NCBI RefSeq assembly: GCF_039613825.1 | Contig: NZ_CP154826.1 | Coordinates: 1,178,001 to 1,242,000 of the forward strand | DNA length: 64,000 nt | Source of the DNA: Diaminobutyricibacter sp. McL0608 | Lineage (GTDB): Bacteria; Actinomycetota; Actinomycetes; Actinomycetales; Microbacteriaceae | Reading direction: 5' to 3' | In this document: piece after piece, positions 43,609 through 51,697 of the stretch | Numbering within the stretch: the stretch's first letter is position 1 | How the letters are laid out: each line of letters opens with the position of its first letter | Made by a program: the position numbers and the translations under genes | Notes under the pieces: generated by a model | Seen by the model: only the letters and a program-made list of their open reading frames with translations | What the model was told of the DNA's origin: nothing | Database searches by the model: none

Positions 43609-44868
43609 GTGGCTACCCTGACCGGAACGACGCGCACCCCATTCGCAGGCCCGACACTCGATGAGATCGAGGCCGCTCGCGACGTCGTCTCCCGGGTCGT
43701 CGAACACACGCCGATGGAGACGTCGCGATACCTCGCAGAAGTGCTGGGGTCGCCCGTCCACCTCAAGTGCGAGAACCTCCAGCGCACCGGCTCGTACAAG
43801 ATCCGCGGGGCGTACAACCGACTCGCACAGCTCACCCCCGAAGAACGTGAGCGTGGAGTGGTCGCGGCATCCGCCGGCAACCACGCCCAGGGCGTCGCGT
43901 TCGCCGCGCGCAATCTTGGAATCGCCGCCACGATCTTCATGCCACGCGGTGTCGCCATTCCGAAGCTGCAGGCCACCCGCGACTACGGGGCGGATGTGGT
44001 GCTCCGGGGCGACACGGTCGAGGAGCCTCTGCGCGCTGCCGCACAATTCGCATCCGACACCGGGGCGGTCCTCATCCCACCGTTCGACCACAAGGACGTC
44101 GTGACAGGCCAGGCGACACTGGGCCTCGAGATCCTCGACGACGTCCCAGATGCCACAACGATCGTCGTCCCCATCGGAGGCGGCGGGCTCATCTCCGGTG
44201 TCGCGACCGCGGTCAAACTGCGGGCGGCGAAGGAAGGGCGCGAGATCCGCGTCATCGGCGTGCAGGCGGCCAACGCCGCGGCCTACCCGCCCTCACTTGC
44301 CGCAGGGGAGCCCACAGAGATCTCCTCGGTGGCGACGATCGCGGACGGCATCGCGGTCAGCAAGCCGGGCGTCCTGAACTTCGAGATCATCCGCGACACC
44401 GTCGACGAAGTCGTCACGGTGAGCGAAGACGACATCGCCCGCGCCATGCTCGTACTGCTCGAGCGCGCCAAGATGGTCGTCGAGCCGGCCGGCGCGGTAT
44501 CGGTCGCCGCGATCCTCGCGGGCAAGATCGCACCCACCGGGCCGACGGTCGCGATCCTCAGCGGCGGCAACATCGATCCTCTGCTCATGCAGCGCGTCAT
44601 CGGACACGGGCTCGCCGCATCCGATCGCTACCTGAAGCTGACCATCATGCTTCCCGACCGCCCGGGCCAGCTCGCGCGCATTGCAGAACTGCTCGCCGAG
44701 GCGAACGCCAACGTCGTGGAGGTGCTGCACACTCGCCACGGTCATGACCTTCAGCTCACCCAGGTTGAACTGGACGTGAGCGTCGAGACCCGCGGCACCG
44801 AGCACCGGCAGCTCGTCATCGAGGCGCTGCGGGCGGCAGGATACGACCCGGTCGTCGACTACGAGTGA
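43609..44868 (+). CDS. ilvA: Threonine ammonia-lyase (threonine dehydratase) with ACT domain
   Basis: 419 residues. It deaminates threonine to 2-oxobutyrate, the first step to isoleucine. The PLP lysine is in GSYKIRGAYNRL, the glycine loop is PIGGGGLISGVATAV, and the C-terminal ~75 residues form one ACT domain (LTIMLPDRPGQLARIAELLA, VVEVLHTR). The single ACT domain matches the short IlvA/TdcB-like class of actinobacteria. Leaderless, and convergent with greA. Confidence 0.92.
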   Translation: MATLTGTTRTPFAGPTLDEIEAARDVVSRVVEHTPMETSRYLAEVLGSPVHLKCENLQRTGSYKIRGAYNRLAQLTPEERERGVVAASAGNHAQGVAFAARNLGIAATIFMPRGVAIPKLQATRDYGADVVLRGDTVEEPLRAAAQFASDTGAVLIPPFDHKDVVTGQATLGLEILDDVPDATTIVVPIGGGGLISGVATAVKLRAAKEGREIRVIGVQAANAAAYPPSLAAGEPTEISSVATIADGIAVSKPGVLNFEIIRDTVDEVVTVSEDDIARAMLVLLERAKMVVEPAGAVSVAAILAGKIAPTGPTVAILSGGNIDPLLMQRVIGHGLAASDRYLKLTIMLPDRPGQLARIAELLAEANANVVEVLHTRHGHDLQLTQVELDVSVETRGTEHRQLVIEALRAAGYDPVVDYE

Positions 44869-44889
44869 GGCAGCGCGCTGGAGCTTGGA

Positions 44890-44938
44890 GCGTCGCATCG
44901 CGACGCCGCGACGCTAGCGCCGAGCAAGCTACGCTTGC
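44890..44938. terminator. Two hairpins between convergent ilvA and greA
   Basis: GCGTCGC (44890-44896) pairs with GCGACGC (44900-44906), and GCAAGC (44924-44929) with GCTTGC (44933-44938). Each has a 3-nt loop. Only a short TTT follows, on the plus strand. Confidence 0.6.
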
Positions 44939-44943
44939 GAGGT

Positions 44944-45435
44944 TTACTGCCCCCCGTACGTCTCGACCTTGGTGACGGTCACTGCGATCTCCCGGCCGTT
45001 CGGCGCGGTGTAACTCGTCGATTCGCCGACCTTGAGCCCGAGGATGGCGGAGCCCAGCGGGCTCTGCTCGCTGTAGACCGAGAGGTCGCTACCCGAAGCC
45101 ATCTCGCGGTTGCCGATGAGGAAAATGCTCTCGTCACCGGCGATGTCCGCAGTGATGACGGTGCCCGGCTCGACGACGCCGTGGCTCTCCGGGGCTGCGC
45201 CGACCGTAGCATGGCGGAGCAGCACGGTGAGCTGCACGATGCGGGCCTCGATCTTGCCCTGCTCGTCTTTCGCGGCGTGGTATCCGCCGTTCTCCTTGAG
45301 GTCTCCCTCTTCGCGCGCGGCCTCGATTCGCTTGGCGATCTCGTTTCGGCCGTTGACGCTCAGCTCCTCGAGCTCGGCCGCGAGGCGGTCATAAGCATCC
45401 TGGGTCAAGAAGGTGACCTGAGTCTCCTGAGACAT
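44944..45435 (-). CDS. greA: Transcription elongation factor GreA
   Basis: 163 residues, slightly longer than E. coli GreA. It rescues backtracked RNA polymerase by stimulating transcript cleavage. The N-terminal coiled coil has FLTQDAYDRLAAELEELSVN and the acidic tip (AREEGDLKENGGYHAAKDEQ); the C-terminal globular domain ends in LKVGESTSYTAPNGREIAVT. AAGGAG precedes the ATG. Single gene. Confidence 0.95.
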   Translation of the reverse strand: MSQETQVTFLTQDAYDRLAAELEELSVNGRNEIAKRIEAAREEGDLKENGGYHAAKDEQGKIEARIVQLTVLLRHATVGAAPESHGVVEPGTVITADIAGDESIFLIGNREMASGSDLSVYSEQSPLGSAILGLKVGESTSYTAPNGREIAVTVTKVETYGGQ

Positions 45436-45550
45436 GCTGAACTCCTTTGCGCCATCCGGGGTCGCCCCCGGATGTGATGGACGGTCGGGCTGCGAACTCC
45501 CGACTTTAAAGTCGACGCCCCGACGTATCCGTCAGGGCGTTCAGAAGAGC

Positions 45551-45952
45551 TTAAGTCAGCCAGCAGCTCGAAATCAAACCGGTGTTGCTCAGCTCAGTCG
45601 TTCTGATGATCTCAGTATGGCTCGTCACACGCTGCGCGGCGCCCGGGTACGACACGATTTTCCATCCGACGATCGCGAAGTTCTCGTCGAGCGCCTGCAC
45701 TGCGCACGTCACGGGCGTGCCTGGAGGTGTGTTGATGGCGAAGGTCACGCTGACCGAATGGTCGTCGACGATGGTGTGGGCTGTGTCGGTCGCCTCGAGA
45801 TTGCCGGACGAGCCGTCGAGTCCGGCCCAGAGGACCCACGCCGTGAAGACTGCGACAAAGGCGAGGGCGATGCCGATGATCCACCAGCGGTCGCGGCGCG
45901 ACCGATTGCGCGTCCGACCATAGCGTTCGGCAAGCTGCTCAGTCACAGCCAT
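45551..45952 (-). CDS. DUF4307 membrane protein
   Basis: 133 residues. A short cytoplasmic start (TEQLAERYGRTRNRSRRDRW), one TM helix (WIIGIALAFVAVFTAWVLW), then an extracytoplasmic beta domain with VTFAINTPPGTPVTCAVQAL and a second cysteine near the end. Actinobacterial DUF4307 genes are typically divergent from mca, and only a relic of mca is left here. GGGAG precedes the ATG. Function unknown. Confidence 0.85.
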   Translation of the reverse strand: MAVTEQLAERYGRTRNRSRRDRWWIIGIALAFVAVFTAWVLWAGLDGSSGNLEATDTAHTIVDDHSVSVTFAINTPPGTPVTCAVQALDENFAIVGWKIVSYPGAAQRVTSHTEIIRTTELSNTGLISSCWLT

Positions 45953-46008
45953 GCTTCTCCCAGCACTGATACTCCCGTGAAAATGGTGCGCCGTTCCGAA
46001 CGGTTAGG

Positions 46009-46020
46009 CTTGATATCAAG
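46009..46020. promoter_or_regulatory. Perfect 12-bp palindrome upstream of the mca relic
   Basis: CTTGATATCAAG reads the same on both strands. It lies between the DUF4307 promoter and an AGGAGAG that probably served the lost mca gene. It may be an operator. Confidence 0.4.
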
Positions 46021-46069
46021 ACTAGGAGAGATTCCTGAGAACCACGGCCGCTCCACGAAGGGCCCGCGA

Positions 46070-46129
46070 GAAGTGAAGACGGAAATGCCTGAGACCGACC
46101 CGTTCGCCGGAATCGAGAACATCGCGTGA
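46070..46129 (+). pseudogene. mca: 3' relic of mycothiol conjugate amidase gene
   Basis: The last 19 codons before TGA at 46127 read EVKTEMPETDPFAGIENIA. This matches the characteristic Mca C-terminus (the PETDLFAGI-type end). Only ~175 nt separate the DUF4307 start from this stop, whereas mca needs about 870 nt, so most of the gene was deleted in place. The AGGAGAG at 46025 and the overlap with the next start are preserved. The call rests on remembered family C-termini and on synteny. Confidence 0.55.
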
Positions 46130-46434
46130 TCGCAGCCCTTCTGCTGACGGCAGCGTCCACGCCGTCGCCGACGCCGACCACGCCACCCGACTTCAACCCG
46201 GACACGGTCACGCCCGGTTTCGTCGGCTTCATCATCACCTTCCTCATCGCGGTCGTGGTCGTGCTGCTCATCCTCGACATGGTGCGCCGCATCCGGCGTG
46301 TCCGCTACCGCGATGAGATCCGGCAGCTGCTCGACGAGGAGCAGTTGCGCACCCTCGACGAGGACGTCGACCCGAAGGCCGGCGGCGACGACACGTCCGG
46401 GCCCTCGACTGAGAAGCCCGACGACTCTCGCTGA
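46126..46434 (+). CDS. Small membrane protein, formerly coupled to mca
   Basis: 102 residues. A Thr/Pro-rich start (STPSPTPTTPPDF), one TM helix (VGFIITFLIAVVVVLLILDM), then a charged cytoplasmic tail (RRIRRVRYRDEIRQLLDEEQ) and an acidic end. The GTG start overlaps the TGA of the mca relic. Conserved in the mca region of related actinobacteria; function unknown. It is convergent with the hemolysin III gene. Confidence 0.75.
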   Translation: MIAALLLTAASTPSPTPTTPPDFNPDTVTPGFVGFIITFLIAVVVVLLILDMVRRIRRVRYRDEIRQLLDEEQLRTLDEDVDPKAGGDDTSGPSTEKPDDSR

Positions 46435-46460
46435 CTAGCGAGCCGCGGGCAGCGCGCGGC

Positions 46461-47267
46461 TCAGCCGACGTTGTAGACCGGGTGCAGCGCGATCAGCAGC
46501 ACTCCCGTCCAGTGGCAGAGGAACGCCAGCACGGTCAGTGTGTGGAAGATCTCGTGGAACCCGAAGACTCCCGGCCACGGGTTGGGCTTCTTCAGGCCGT
46601 AGATGATGGCGCCCGCGGTGTAGAGGAGGCCGCCGACGATCACCAGCACCATCATCGCCACATTGGCGTCGAGCAGGTCGACGATGTACATCATCGCCGC
46701 CCAGCCGAGGGCGAGGTAGATCGGCACGTAGAGCCAGCGGGGGGCCGTGATCCAGAAGACGCGGAAGCCGATGCCGAGGAGGGCGCCCGCCCACACCAGG
46801 GAGAGCAGCAGGATGCCCTTCGATGGCGGGAGCGCGAGGATCGCGAGCGGCGTGTACGTTCCCGCGATCAGCAGGAAGATGTTGGCGTGGTCGATGCGTT
46901 TCAGGATGACCTTCATACGCGGCTGCCAGTTGAAACGGTGATAGAGGGCCGAGTTGCCGAAGAGCAGCATCGAGGTCAGCATGAACACGGCCGATGACCA
47001 CTTCGCGGGCGCCCCGTGTGCAAGCGTGATGAGGACGATTCCCGCGGCGATCGCGACCGGGAACGTAGCCGCGTGGATCCAGCCCCGCCAGGTCGGCTTG
47101 ATGTCGGCGACGTTCGCCGCCGACGCGTCGAGCAGCGGGATGTTCGGAAGATCCGGCCCGCGTTCCTCGTCTTCTTTGACCGCGGCATCCGCGGCACCCA
47201 GAGCGGACGTCGGCTCGCGAAGGAGCTCGGCGACATCCTCGGTCTCGGGGGTCTTACGGGGGTTCAT
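46461..47267 (-). CDS. Hemolysin III family (PAQR/YqfA) membrane protein
   Basis: 268 residues. A ~50-residue charged N-terminal tail is followed by seven TM helices. The PAQR metal-site histidines appear in ALYHRFNW, the paired IDHANIFLLIAGTYTPLAIL, and GFHEIFHTLTVLAFLCHW. Bacterial members influence membrane fluidity or act as ceramidase-like hydrolases; the haemolysin name is historical. Leaderless, divergent from uppS with the two -10 boxes about 50 nt apart. Confidence 0.9.
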   Translation of the reverse strand: MNPRKTPETEDVAELLREPTSALGAADAAVKEDEERGPDLPNIPLLDASAANVADIKPTWRGWIHAATFPVAIAAGIVLITLAHGAPAKWSSAVFMLTSMLLFGNSALYHRFNWQPRMKVILKRIDHANIFLLIAGTYTPLAILALPPSKGILLLSLVWAGALLGIGFRVFWITAPRWLYVPIYLALGWAAMMYIVDLLDANVAMMVLVIVGGLLYTAGAIIYGLKKPNPWPGVFGFHEIFHTLTVLAFLCHWTGVLLIALHPVYNVG

Positions 47268-47273
47268 GCTGCA

Positions 47274-47279
47274 AGAGTA
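47274..47279 (-). promoter_or_regulatory. -10 box of hemolysin III gene (leaderless)
   Basis: Minus-strand TACTCT, 6 nt, ATG at 47267. Confidence 0.6.
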
Positions 47280-47330
47280 CGGGACAGGCGGGGCCGCGAC
47301 CCTGTGAGTTGGTGCAGCGCTCGCTCGCGG

Positions 47331-47336
47331 TAACGT
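47331..47336 (+). promoter_or_regulatory. -10 box of uppS (leaderless)
   Basis: TAACGT, 6 nt, GTG at 47343; no Shine-Dalgarno. Confidence 0.5.
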
Positions 47337-47342
47337 ACAAGT

Positions 47343-48128
47343 GTGACGAAGCAGCGGACATCCCTGGGGCGCGGGCTGCTTTACGGTCTCTACCAGAACC
47401 GGCTGCGCAGAGGACTCACGAAGGACGTGGTGCCCGGCCACGTCGCGATGATCATCGACGGCAACCGGCGCTGGGCCCGTCTGGCGGGCCATGAGACCGT
47501 CGCTCACGGCCATCGCGCGGGCGCGGCGAAGATGCGCGAGTTCCTCGAATGGTGCGACGATCTCGGGATCTCGGTCGTCACCCTCTACCTGCTGTCGTCG
47601 GATAACCTCACCAATCGCGAGAGCGAAGAGCTCTCCGACCTGATCGAGATCATCGCGGAGCTCGCCGAAGATCTCTCGCACTACCGCAACTGGCGTGTCC
47701 AGCACGTGGGTTCGACCGCAGGGCTTCCCGAACCGCTGGTGCAGACCCTGGTCGCGGCAGAGAAGCGGTCGGCAGGCAACACAGGCCTGCACATCAATCT
47801 CGCGGTCGGCTACGGAGGCCGCAAAGAGATCACGGATGCGATGCGCAGCATCGTCGCGGCGCATCACGCAGAAGGCGGCAGTCTCGAAACCCTCGCCGAC
47901 CTGCTCACCCCCGACCTGATCGGCGAACACCTCTACACGGGCGGCCAGCCCGACCCCGACCTCGTGATCAGGACGTCGGGCGAGCAGCGCCTCAGCGACT
48001 TCATGCTCTGGCAGAGCGCGCACAGCGAGTTCTATTTCGTGGAGGCGCTCGGACCCGACCTGCGCGAGGTGGACTTCCTCAGGGCGGTGCGCGACTACTC
48101 GCGCCGCCAGCGCCGATATGGGAGCTGA
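47343..48128 (+). CDS. uppS: cis-Isoprenyl diphosphate synthase (undecaprenyl/decaprenyl type)
   Basis: 261 residues. It condenses isopentenyl diphosphates into the polyprenyl carrier of cell-wall synthesis. The catalytic aspartate is in MIIDGNRRWARL; GYGGRKEITDA and RTSGEQRLSDFMLWQSAHSE complete the substrate site. Length and motifs fit long-chain cis-prenyltransferases; chain length is not decided by sequence. Leaderless GTG start. Confidence 0.94.
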   Translation: MTKQRTSLGRGLLYGLYQNRLRRGLTKDVVPGHVAMIIDGNRRWARLAGHETVAHGHRAGAAKMREFLEWCDDLGISVVTLYLLSSDNLTNRESEELSDLIEIIAELAEDLSHYRNWRVQHVGSTAGLPEPLVQTLVAAEKRSAGNTGLHINLAVGYGGRKEITDAMRSIVAAHHAEGGSLETLADLLTPDLIGEHLYTGGQPDPDLVIRTSGEQRLSDFMLWQSAHSEFYFVEALGPDLREVDFLRAVRDYSRRQRRYGS

Positions 48129-48187
48129 CCGGCTCGAATGAGCATCCCTCGTGCCCTCTGGCTGTCAGAATGAGCGCGGAGGAAACG

Positions 48188-49303
48188 ATGATCGCTGTCG
48201 AAGAGTTCGCCGCGGGCTTCCGCGAGGAGCCCGGCTACCTGGACTACGGCCGGGTCGGACCGCTGTCCGCGTCGGTGCTCGCAGAAGCGACCGGGCAGAA
48301 CGAGATCCTCGCCAAAGGACGGTTCGGCAGTGTCGAAGGGATGCGGCGCGAAGACCAGCGTGTGCGCGAGGCGGTTGCGACGCTGACCGGCTTCGATGCT
48401 GAGCAGGTCGTCTTCCAGCCGAACACCAGCACCGGCCTCATGCAGGCGATGTTCGGGATGACCGGGGGAGTCCTCCTGTCGGCCGGTGAGTTCCCGAGCG
48501 TCACCTTCGCCGCCGTCCGAGCGTCCCAGGCACTCCACGTCGTCACGCCGACCTGGCTCGAGACCGACCACGGGCGCGTGACACCCGGGCAGATCAGGGA
48601 GCAGATCACGCAGGGCACGGCGGCAGTCGCCGTGAGCCTGGTGGATTCGCGCACCGGCTACCTCACCGACATCGACGGCATCCGCCAGGTCATCGGCGAC
48701 CGGCTGCTGATCGTGGATGCCATCCAGGGCTTCGGCGTGGTCGACGCGCCTTTCGAAGTGGCGGACGTCGTCGTCGGCGGCGGCCAGAAGTGGGTGCGCG
48801 CCGGGTGGGGAACCGGCTTCCTCGCTCTGAGCGAGCGGGCGCTCGACCATCTCACCCCCGTCTTCAGCGGCTTCACCGGAGCCGACGTGACCGAGTCATG
48901 GGACACGGTCGTCGACCCGAGCCAGACGGCCAAGGCGTTCAGCGTGAGCAACCCGGATTTCATCGCACAGGCCCGGTTCTCGGCCGGGCTCGAAGAGATC
49001 GCTGCGGTGGGGGTTCCGGCCATCAACGCCGCGATCTCCGACCGCGTTGAGAGCGTGCTCGACCTCGCCGACGACTTCGCGATCCCCGTCGGATCGTCGC
49101 GAAGCGCCGATGAGCGCGCCGGAATAGTCGTCCTGGAACCGCAGCCGGAGCAGATGACGGTGCTCGCAGCATCCCTCTTCAACCACGGAATCACTGCGAC
49201 CGGCCGCGGCCAGAGCATCCGCCTCAGCATCCACGCCGGCACCGGCGACGAGACGCTCGAAATGCTGCGGGCGGCGTTCACCTCGTACGCGAGCGCGTAC
49301 TAG
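48188..49303 (+). CDS. Aminotransferase class V-fold PLP protein
   Basis: 371 residues from ATG 48188, which has GAGGA upstream; an ATG at 48170 lacks one. The fold type I enzyme shows the PLP-binding region VVFQPNTSTGLMQAMFG, aspartate in LLIVDAIQGFG, and the Schiff-base lysine in VVGGGQKWVRAGWGTGFLAL. Members are cysteine desulfurase/isopenicillin-epimerase-like; no cysteine-containing loop is evident, so a desulfurase is unlikely. It lies between uppS and the PIN-PhoH gene. Confidence 0.85.
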   Translation: MIAVEEFAAGFREEPGYLDYGRVGPLSASVLAEATGQNEILAKGRFGSVEGMRREDQRVREAVATLTGFDAEQVVFQPNTSTGLMQAMFGMTGGVLLSAGEFPSVTFAAVRASQALHVVTPTWLETDHGRVTPGQIREQITQGTAAVAVSLVDSRTGYLTDIDGIRQVIGDRLLIVDAIQGFGVVDAPFEVADVVVGGGQKWVRAGWGTGFLALSERALDHLTPVFSGFTGADVTESWDTVVDPSQTAKAFSVSNPDFIAQARFSAGLEEIAAVGVPAINAAISDRVESVLDLADDFAIPVGSSRSADERAGIVVLEPQPEQMTVLAASLFNHGITATGRGQSIRLSIHAGTGDETLEMLRAAFTSYASAY

Positions 49304-49524
49304 CCCGCCCACACGAACCGGGCGACCGCGCAAGGCCCTCAACTGGGGTCACACTTCATCTGTTCGTAACCTGAAAAGCAGGCGTGTCTCACCCGCCGTT
49401 TCGCGGAGCGGACGTACCTTCTCACTATCGGGCACGGCGCCCGGTCGAGACGGCCACGTAAGTTCGTTTCGTTACGAACCGGCCGACTCGCCAACTTAAT
49501 CCGACCGCTCTCGCGGCGGTCGGG
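49304..49524 (+). promoter_or_regulatory. Structured 5' leader of the PIN-PhoH gene
   Basis: GTTCGTAAC (49362-49370) is the exact complement of GTTACGAAC (49471-49479). The latter can instead pair locally, ACGAAC (49474-49479) with GTTCGT (49462-49467), so the two helices exclude each other. A perfect 8-bp hairpin CCGACCGC/GCGGTCGG (49501-49508/49516-49523) ends next to the GGGAG Shine-Dalgarno. No known riboswitch consensus fits. Confidence 0.45.
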
Positions 49525-49536
49525 GTGGGAGTGGTT

Positions 49537-50919
49537 GTGGCCGAACTAGAAACCCGACAGCCAGCTGGAAACCAGGAGAACGGAACCGAACGGCGGGACT
49601 CGAAAGAGACAACTGAACAGATCGATCAGACCGAGCGTACCTATGTCCTGGATACCTCGGTCTTGTTGTCTGACCCGAAGGCGATCTTCCGGTTCGCCGA
49701 GCACGCTGTCGTCATTCCGGTCGCGGTGATCAGTGAGCTGGAAGGCAAACGCAACGACCCGGAGATCGGATATTTCGCCCGCCAGGCTCTGCGCAACCTC
49801 GACGAACTGCGCATCAAGCACGAGCGGCTCGACTTCCCGATCCCGGTCGGCGACGGCGGCTCGCTGCGCGTCGAGCTCAATCACTCCAACATGTCGGTGC
49901 TGCCGAGCGGGCTCCAGCTGGGAGACAACGATTCGCGCATCCTCGCAGTCGCGCTGAACCTGTCGAACGACGGTCTGGCGGTGACAGTCGTCTCGAAGGA
50001 CCTGCCGCTGCGCGTGAAGGCCGCCTCGATCGGTCTTGCCGCCGAGGAGTACCGCGCCGAACTCGCCGTCGACTCCGGCTGGACCGGTCTCGCCGAGATC
50101 ACGCTCGGCTCGGATGCGATGGCCGACCTGTACGACCAGGAGACCGCCCGCTCACCGCTCGTCGCAGAGCTGCCGGTGAACACGGGCCTCATCATCCACT
50201 CCGATCGCGGTTCCGCCCTCGGGCGCGTGACCGGGGAGCGCACGTTCAAGCTCGTCCGCGGCGACCGCGACGTGTTCGGTCTGCACGGGCGGTCGGCGGA
50301 GCAGCGCCTTGCGATCGACATGCTGCTCGACCCCGAGATCGGGATCCTCTCGCTGGGAGGTCGAGCCGGAACGGGGAAGTCCGCGCTCGCACTCTGCGCG
50401 GGTCTCGAAGCGGTGCTCGAACGCAACCAGCACAAGAAGATCATGGTGTTCAGGCCGCTCTACGCGGTCGGCGGGCAGGAACTCGGCTACCTGCCCGGAG
50501 ACCAGGGCGAGAAGATGAACCCGTGGGGGCAAGCGGTGTTCGACACGTTAGGCGCCCTGGTCTCGCAAAACGTCCTCGACGAAGTCCTGGATCGCGGGAT
50601 CCTCGAGGTGCTGCCACTCACGCACATCCGGGGTCGTTCGCTCCATGACGCGTTCGTGATCGTCGACGAGGCGCAGTCGCTGGAGCGCAACGTGCTCCTG
50701 ACGGTATTGAGTCGCGTCGGCACGAACTCGCGGGTCGTGCTCACCCACGACGTGGCGCAGCGCGACAACCTGCGCGTGGGCCGCCACGACGGTGTCGCAT
50801 CCGTCATCGAGACGCTGAAGGGGCATCCGTTGTTCGCGCACATCACGCTGACCCGATCGGAGCGGTCGGCCATCGCCGCCCTGGTCACCGAAATGCTGGA
50901 AGGCAACGAGCTGACCTGA
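49537..50919 (+). CDS. PIN-PhoH fusion ATPase (PhoH2-type)
   Basis: 460 residues from the GTG at 49537, preferred for the GGGAG 5 nt upstream; GTGs at 49525 and 49531 are alternatives. An N-terminal PIN ribonuclease domain ([18 protein letters not shown], with acidic site residues) is followed by a PhoH ATPase/helicase domain with Walker [14 protein letters not shown] and Walker [14 protein letters not shown]. PhoH2 proteins unwind and cleave RNA. A long structured leader precedes the gene and a perfect 10-bp hairpin follows it. Confidence 0.9.
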   Translation: MAELETRQPAGNQENGTERRDSKETTEQIDQTERTYVLDTSVLLSDPKAIFRFAEHAVVIPVAVISELEGKRNDPEIGYFARQALRNLDELRIKHERLDFPIPVGDGGSLRVELNHSNMSVLPSGLQLGDNDSRILAVALNLSNDGLAVTVVSKDLPLRVKAASIGLAAEEYRAELAVDSGWTGLAEITLGSDAMADLYDQETARSPLVAELPVNTGLIIHSDRGSALGRVTGERTFKLVRGDRDVFGLHGRSAEQRLAIDMLLDPEIGILSLGGRAGTGKSALALCAGLEAVLERNQHKKIMVFRPLYAVGGQELGYLPGDQGEKMNPWGQAVFDTLGALVSQNVLDEVLDRGILEVLPLTHIRGRSLHDAFVIVDEAQSLERNVLLTVLSRVGTNSRVVLTHDVAQRDNLRVGRHDGVASVIETLKGHPLFAHITLTRSERSAIAALVTEMLEGNELT

Positions 50920-50936
50920 GTCGCCGCCCGGTTGAT

Positions 50937-50974
50937 CGAACCGCCCTCGCTCCCTCAGGATCGGGGGCGGTTCG
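50937..50974 (+). terminator. Hairpin after PIN-PhoH gene
   Basis: CGAACCGCCC (50937-50946) pairs perfectly with GGGCGGTTCG (50965-50974). It lies 18 nt beyond the stop; no U tract. Confidence 0.7.
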
Positions 50975-51026
50975 CCGTACGGGGGCTGCCTGTGGACGGA
51001 TTCTGCGCGGCTGGGGGAGATCTCGA

Positions 51027-51032
51027 TAGCGT
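51027..51032 (+). promoter_or_regulatory. -10 box of prepilin peptidase gene (leaderless)
   Basis: TAGCGT, 6 nt, ATG at 51039. Confidence 0.5.
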
Positions 51033-51038
51033 TTCCGG

Positions 51039-51587
51039 ATGCGCGGCACGGGTTCGAGGCGAGCGATGGACGGGATGACCCGGTTCGCGCTCGCGGCCTG
51101 CCTCGCGGTCGTCGGCTGGCGTGCGGCCGACGGTGAGCTGACGGTCGCCGCGCCGCTCCTGTATCTCGCACTGGTCACCGGCGAGCTGTGTCGCATCGAT
51201 CGCGCCGAGTTCCGGCTGCCGAACGCGCTCGTCGTCCCGGGGCTCGGGTTCGCCGTCACCGGTGTCGCGTTCGCAGCGCTCGCGGGTCGAGATCTCGTGA
51301 CGGCCGTCGGGTGGGGAGCCGGTTACGCTGCGGTGCTGCTGGCGCCTGCGCTGTGCGGTGCGGCGGGGATGGGCGACGTGAAGCTGGCGGCGGTGCTCGG
51401 CCTGGTGCTCGGCTCGCTCGGGCCGTGGGTCGCGCTGATCGGGTCTGTGTCGGCATTCGTCGTCGCGGGGGTCGTCGCGCTCGCCACGGTCGTCGTGGAC
51501 GGCGCGCGACGTGACGACCAGGTCGCTTTCGGCCCGTTCATGCTCGGCGGTTTCTGGGGGGCCGTCGCGCTCGCGGCGGCTGTCTGA
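51039..51587 (+). CDS. Prepilin peptidase, A24 family (CpaA/TadV-like)
   Basis: 182 residues with about six TM helices. Aspartate-protease residues are suggested by TGELCRIDRAEFRLPNALV (first Asp near the cytoplasmic end of a helix) and the GMGDVKLAAVLG motif (GxGDxK). It cleaves leader peptides of type IV/Flp pilins. No pilin or tad genes are in the window, so it acts on proteins encoded elsewhere. Leaderless start. Confidence 0.85.
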   Translation: MRGTGSRRAMDGMTRFALAACLAVVGWRAADGELTVAAPLLYLALVTGELCRIDRAEFRLPNALVVPGLGFAVTGVAFAALAGRDLVTAVGWGAGYAAVLLAPALCGAAGMGDVKLAAVLGLVLGSLGPWVALIGSVSAFVVAGVVALATVVVDGARRDDQVAFGPFMLGGFWGAVALAAAV

Positions 51588-51629
51588 GCGGGTGTGCGGT
51601 GTTCGGCTACGACTGCCCGAGTCTGGAAC

Positions 51630-51677
51630 GACTGCGGCGGCTCGAGACGTGCGCACACGTGTCGAACCGCCGCAGTC
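51630..51677. repeat. Long inverted repeat between convergent genes
   Basis: GACTGCGGCGGCTCGA (51630-51645) pairs with TCGAACCGCCGCAGTC (51662-51677) with one mismatch, and inside it CGTG pairs with CACG around a 4-nt loop. The hairpin is almost continuous. No U tract. It separates the prepilin peptidase gene from fumC. Confidence 0.8.
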
Positions 51678-51697
51678 ACTGTGGCGGAGAGCCCGGA

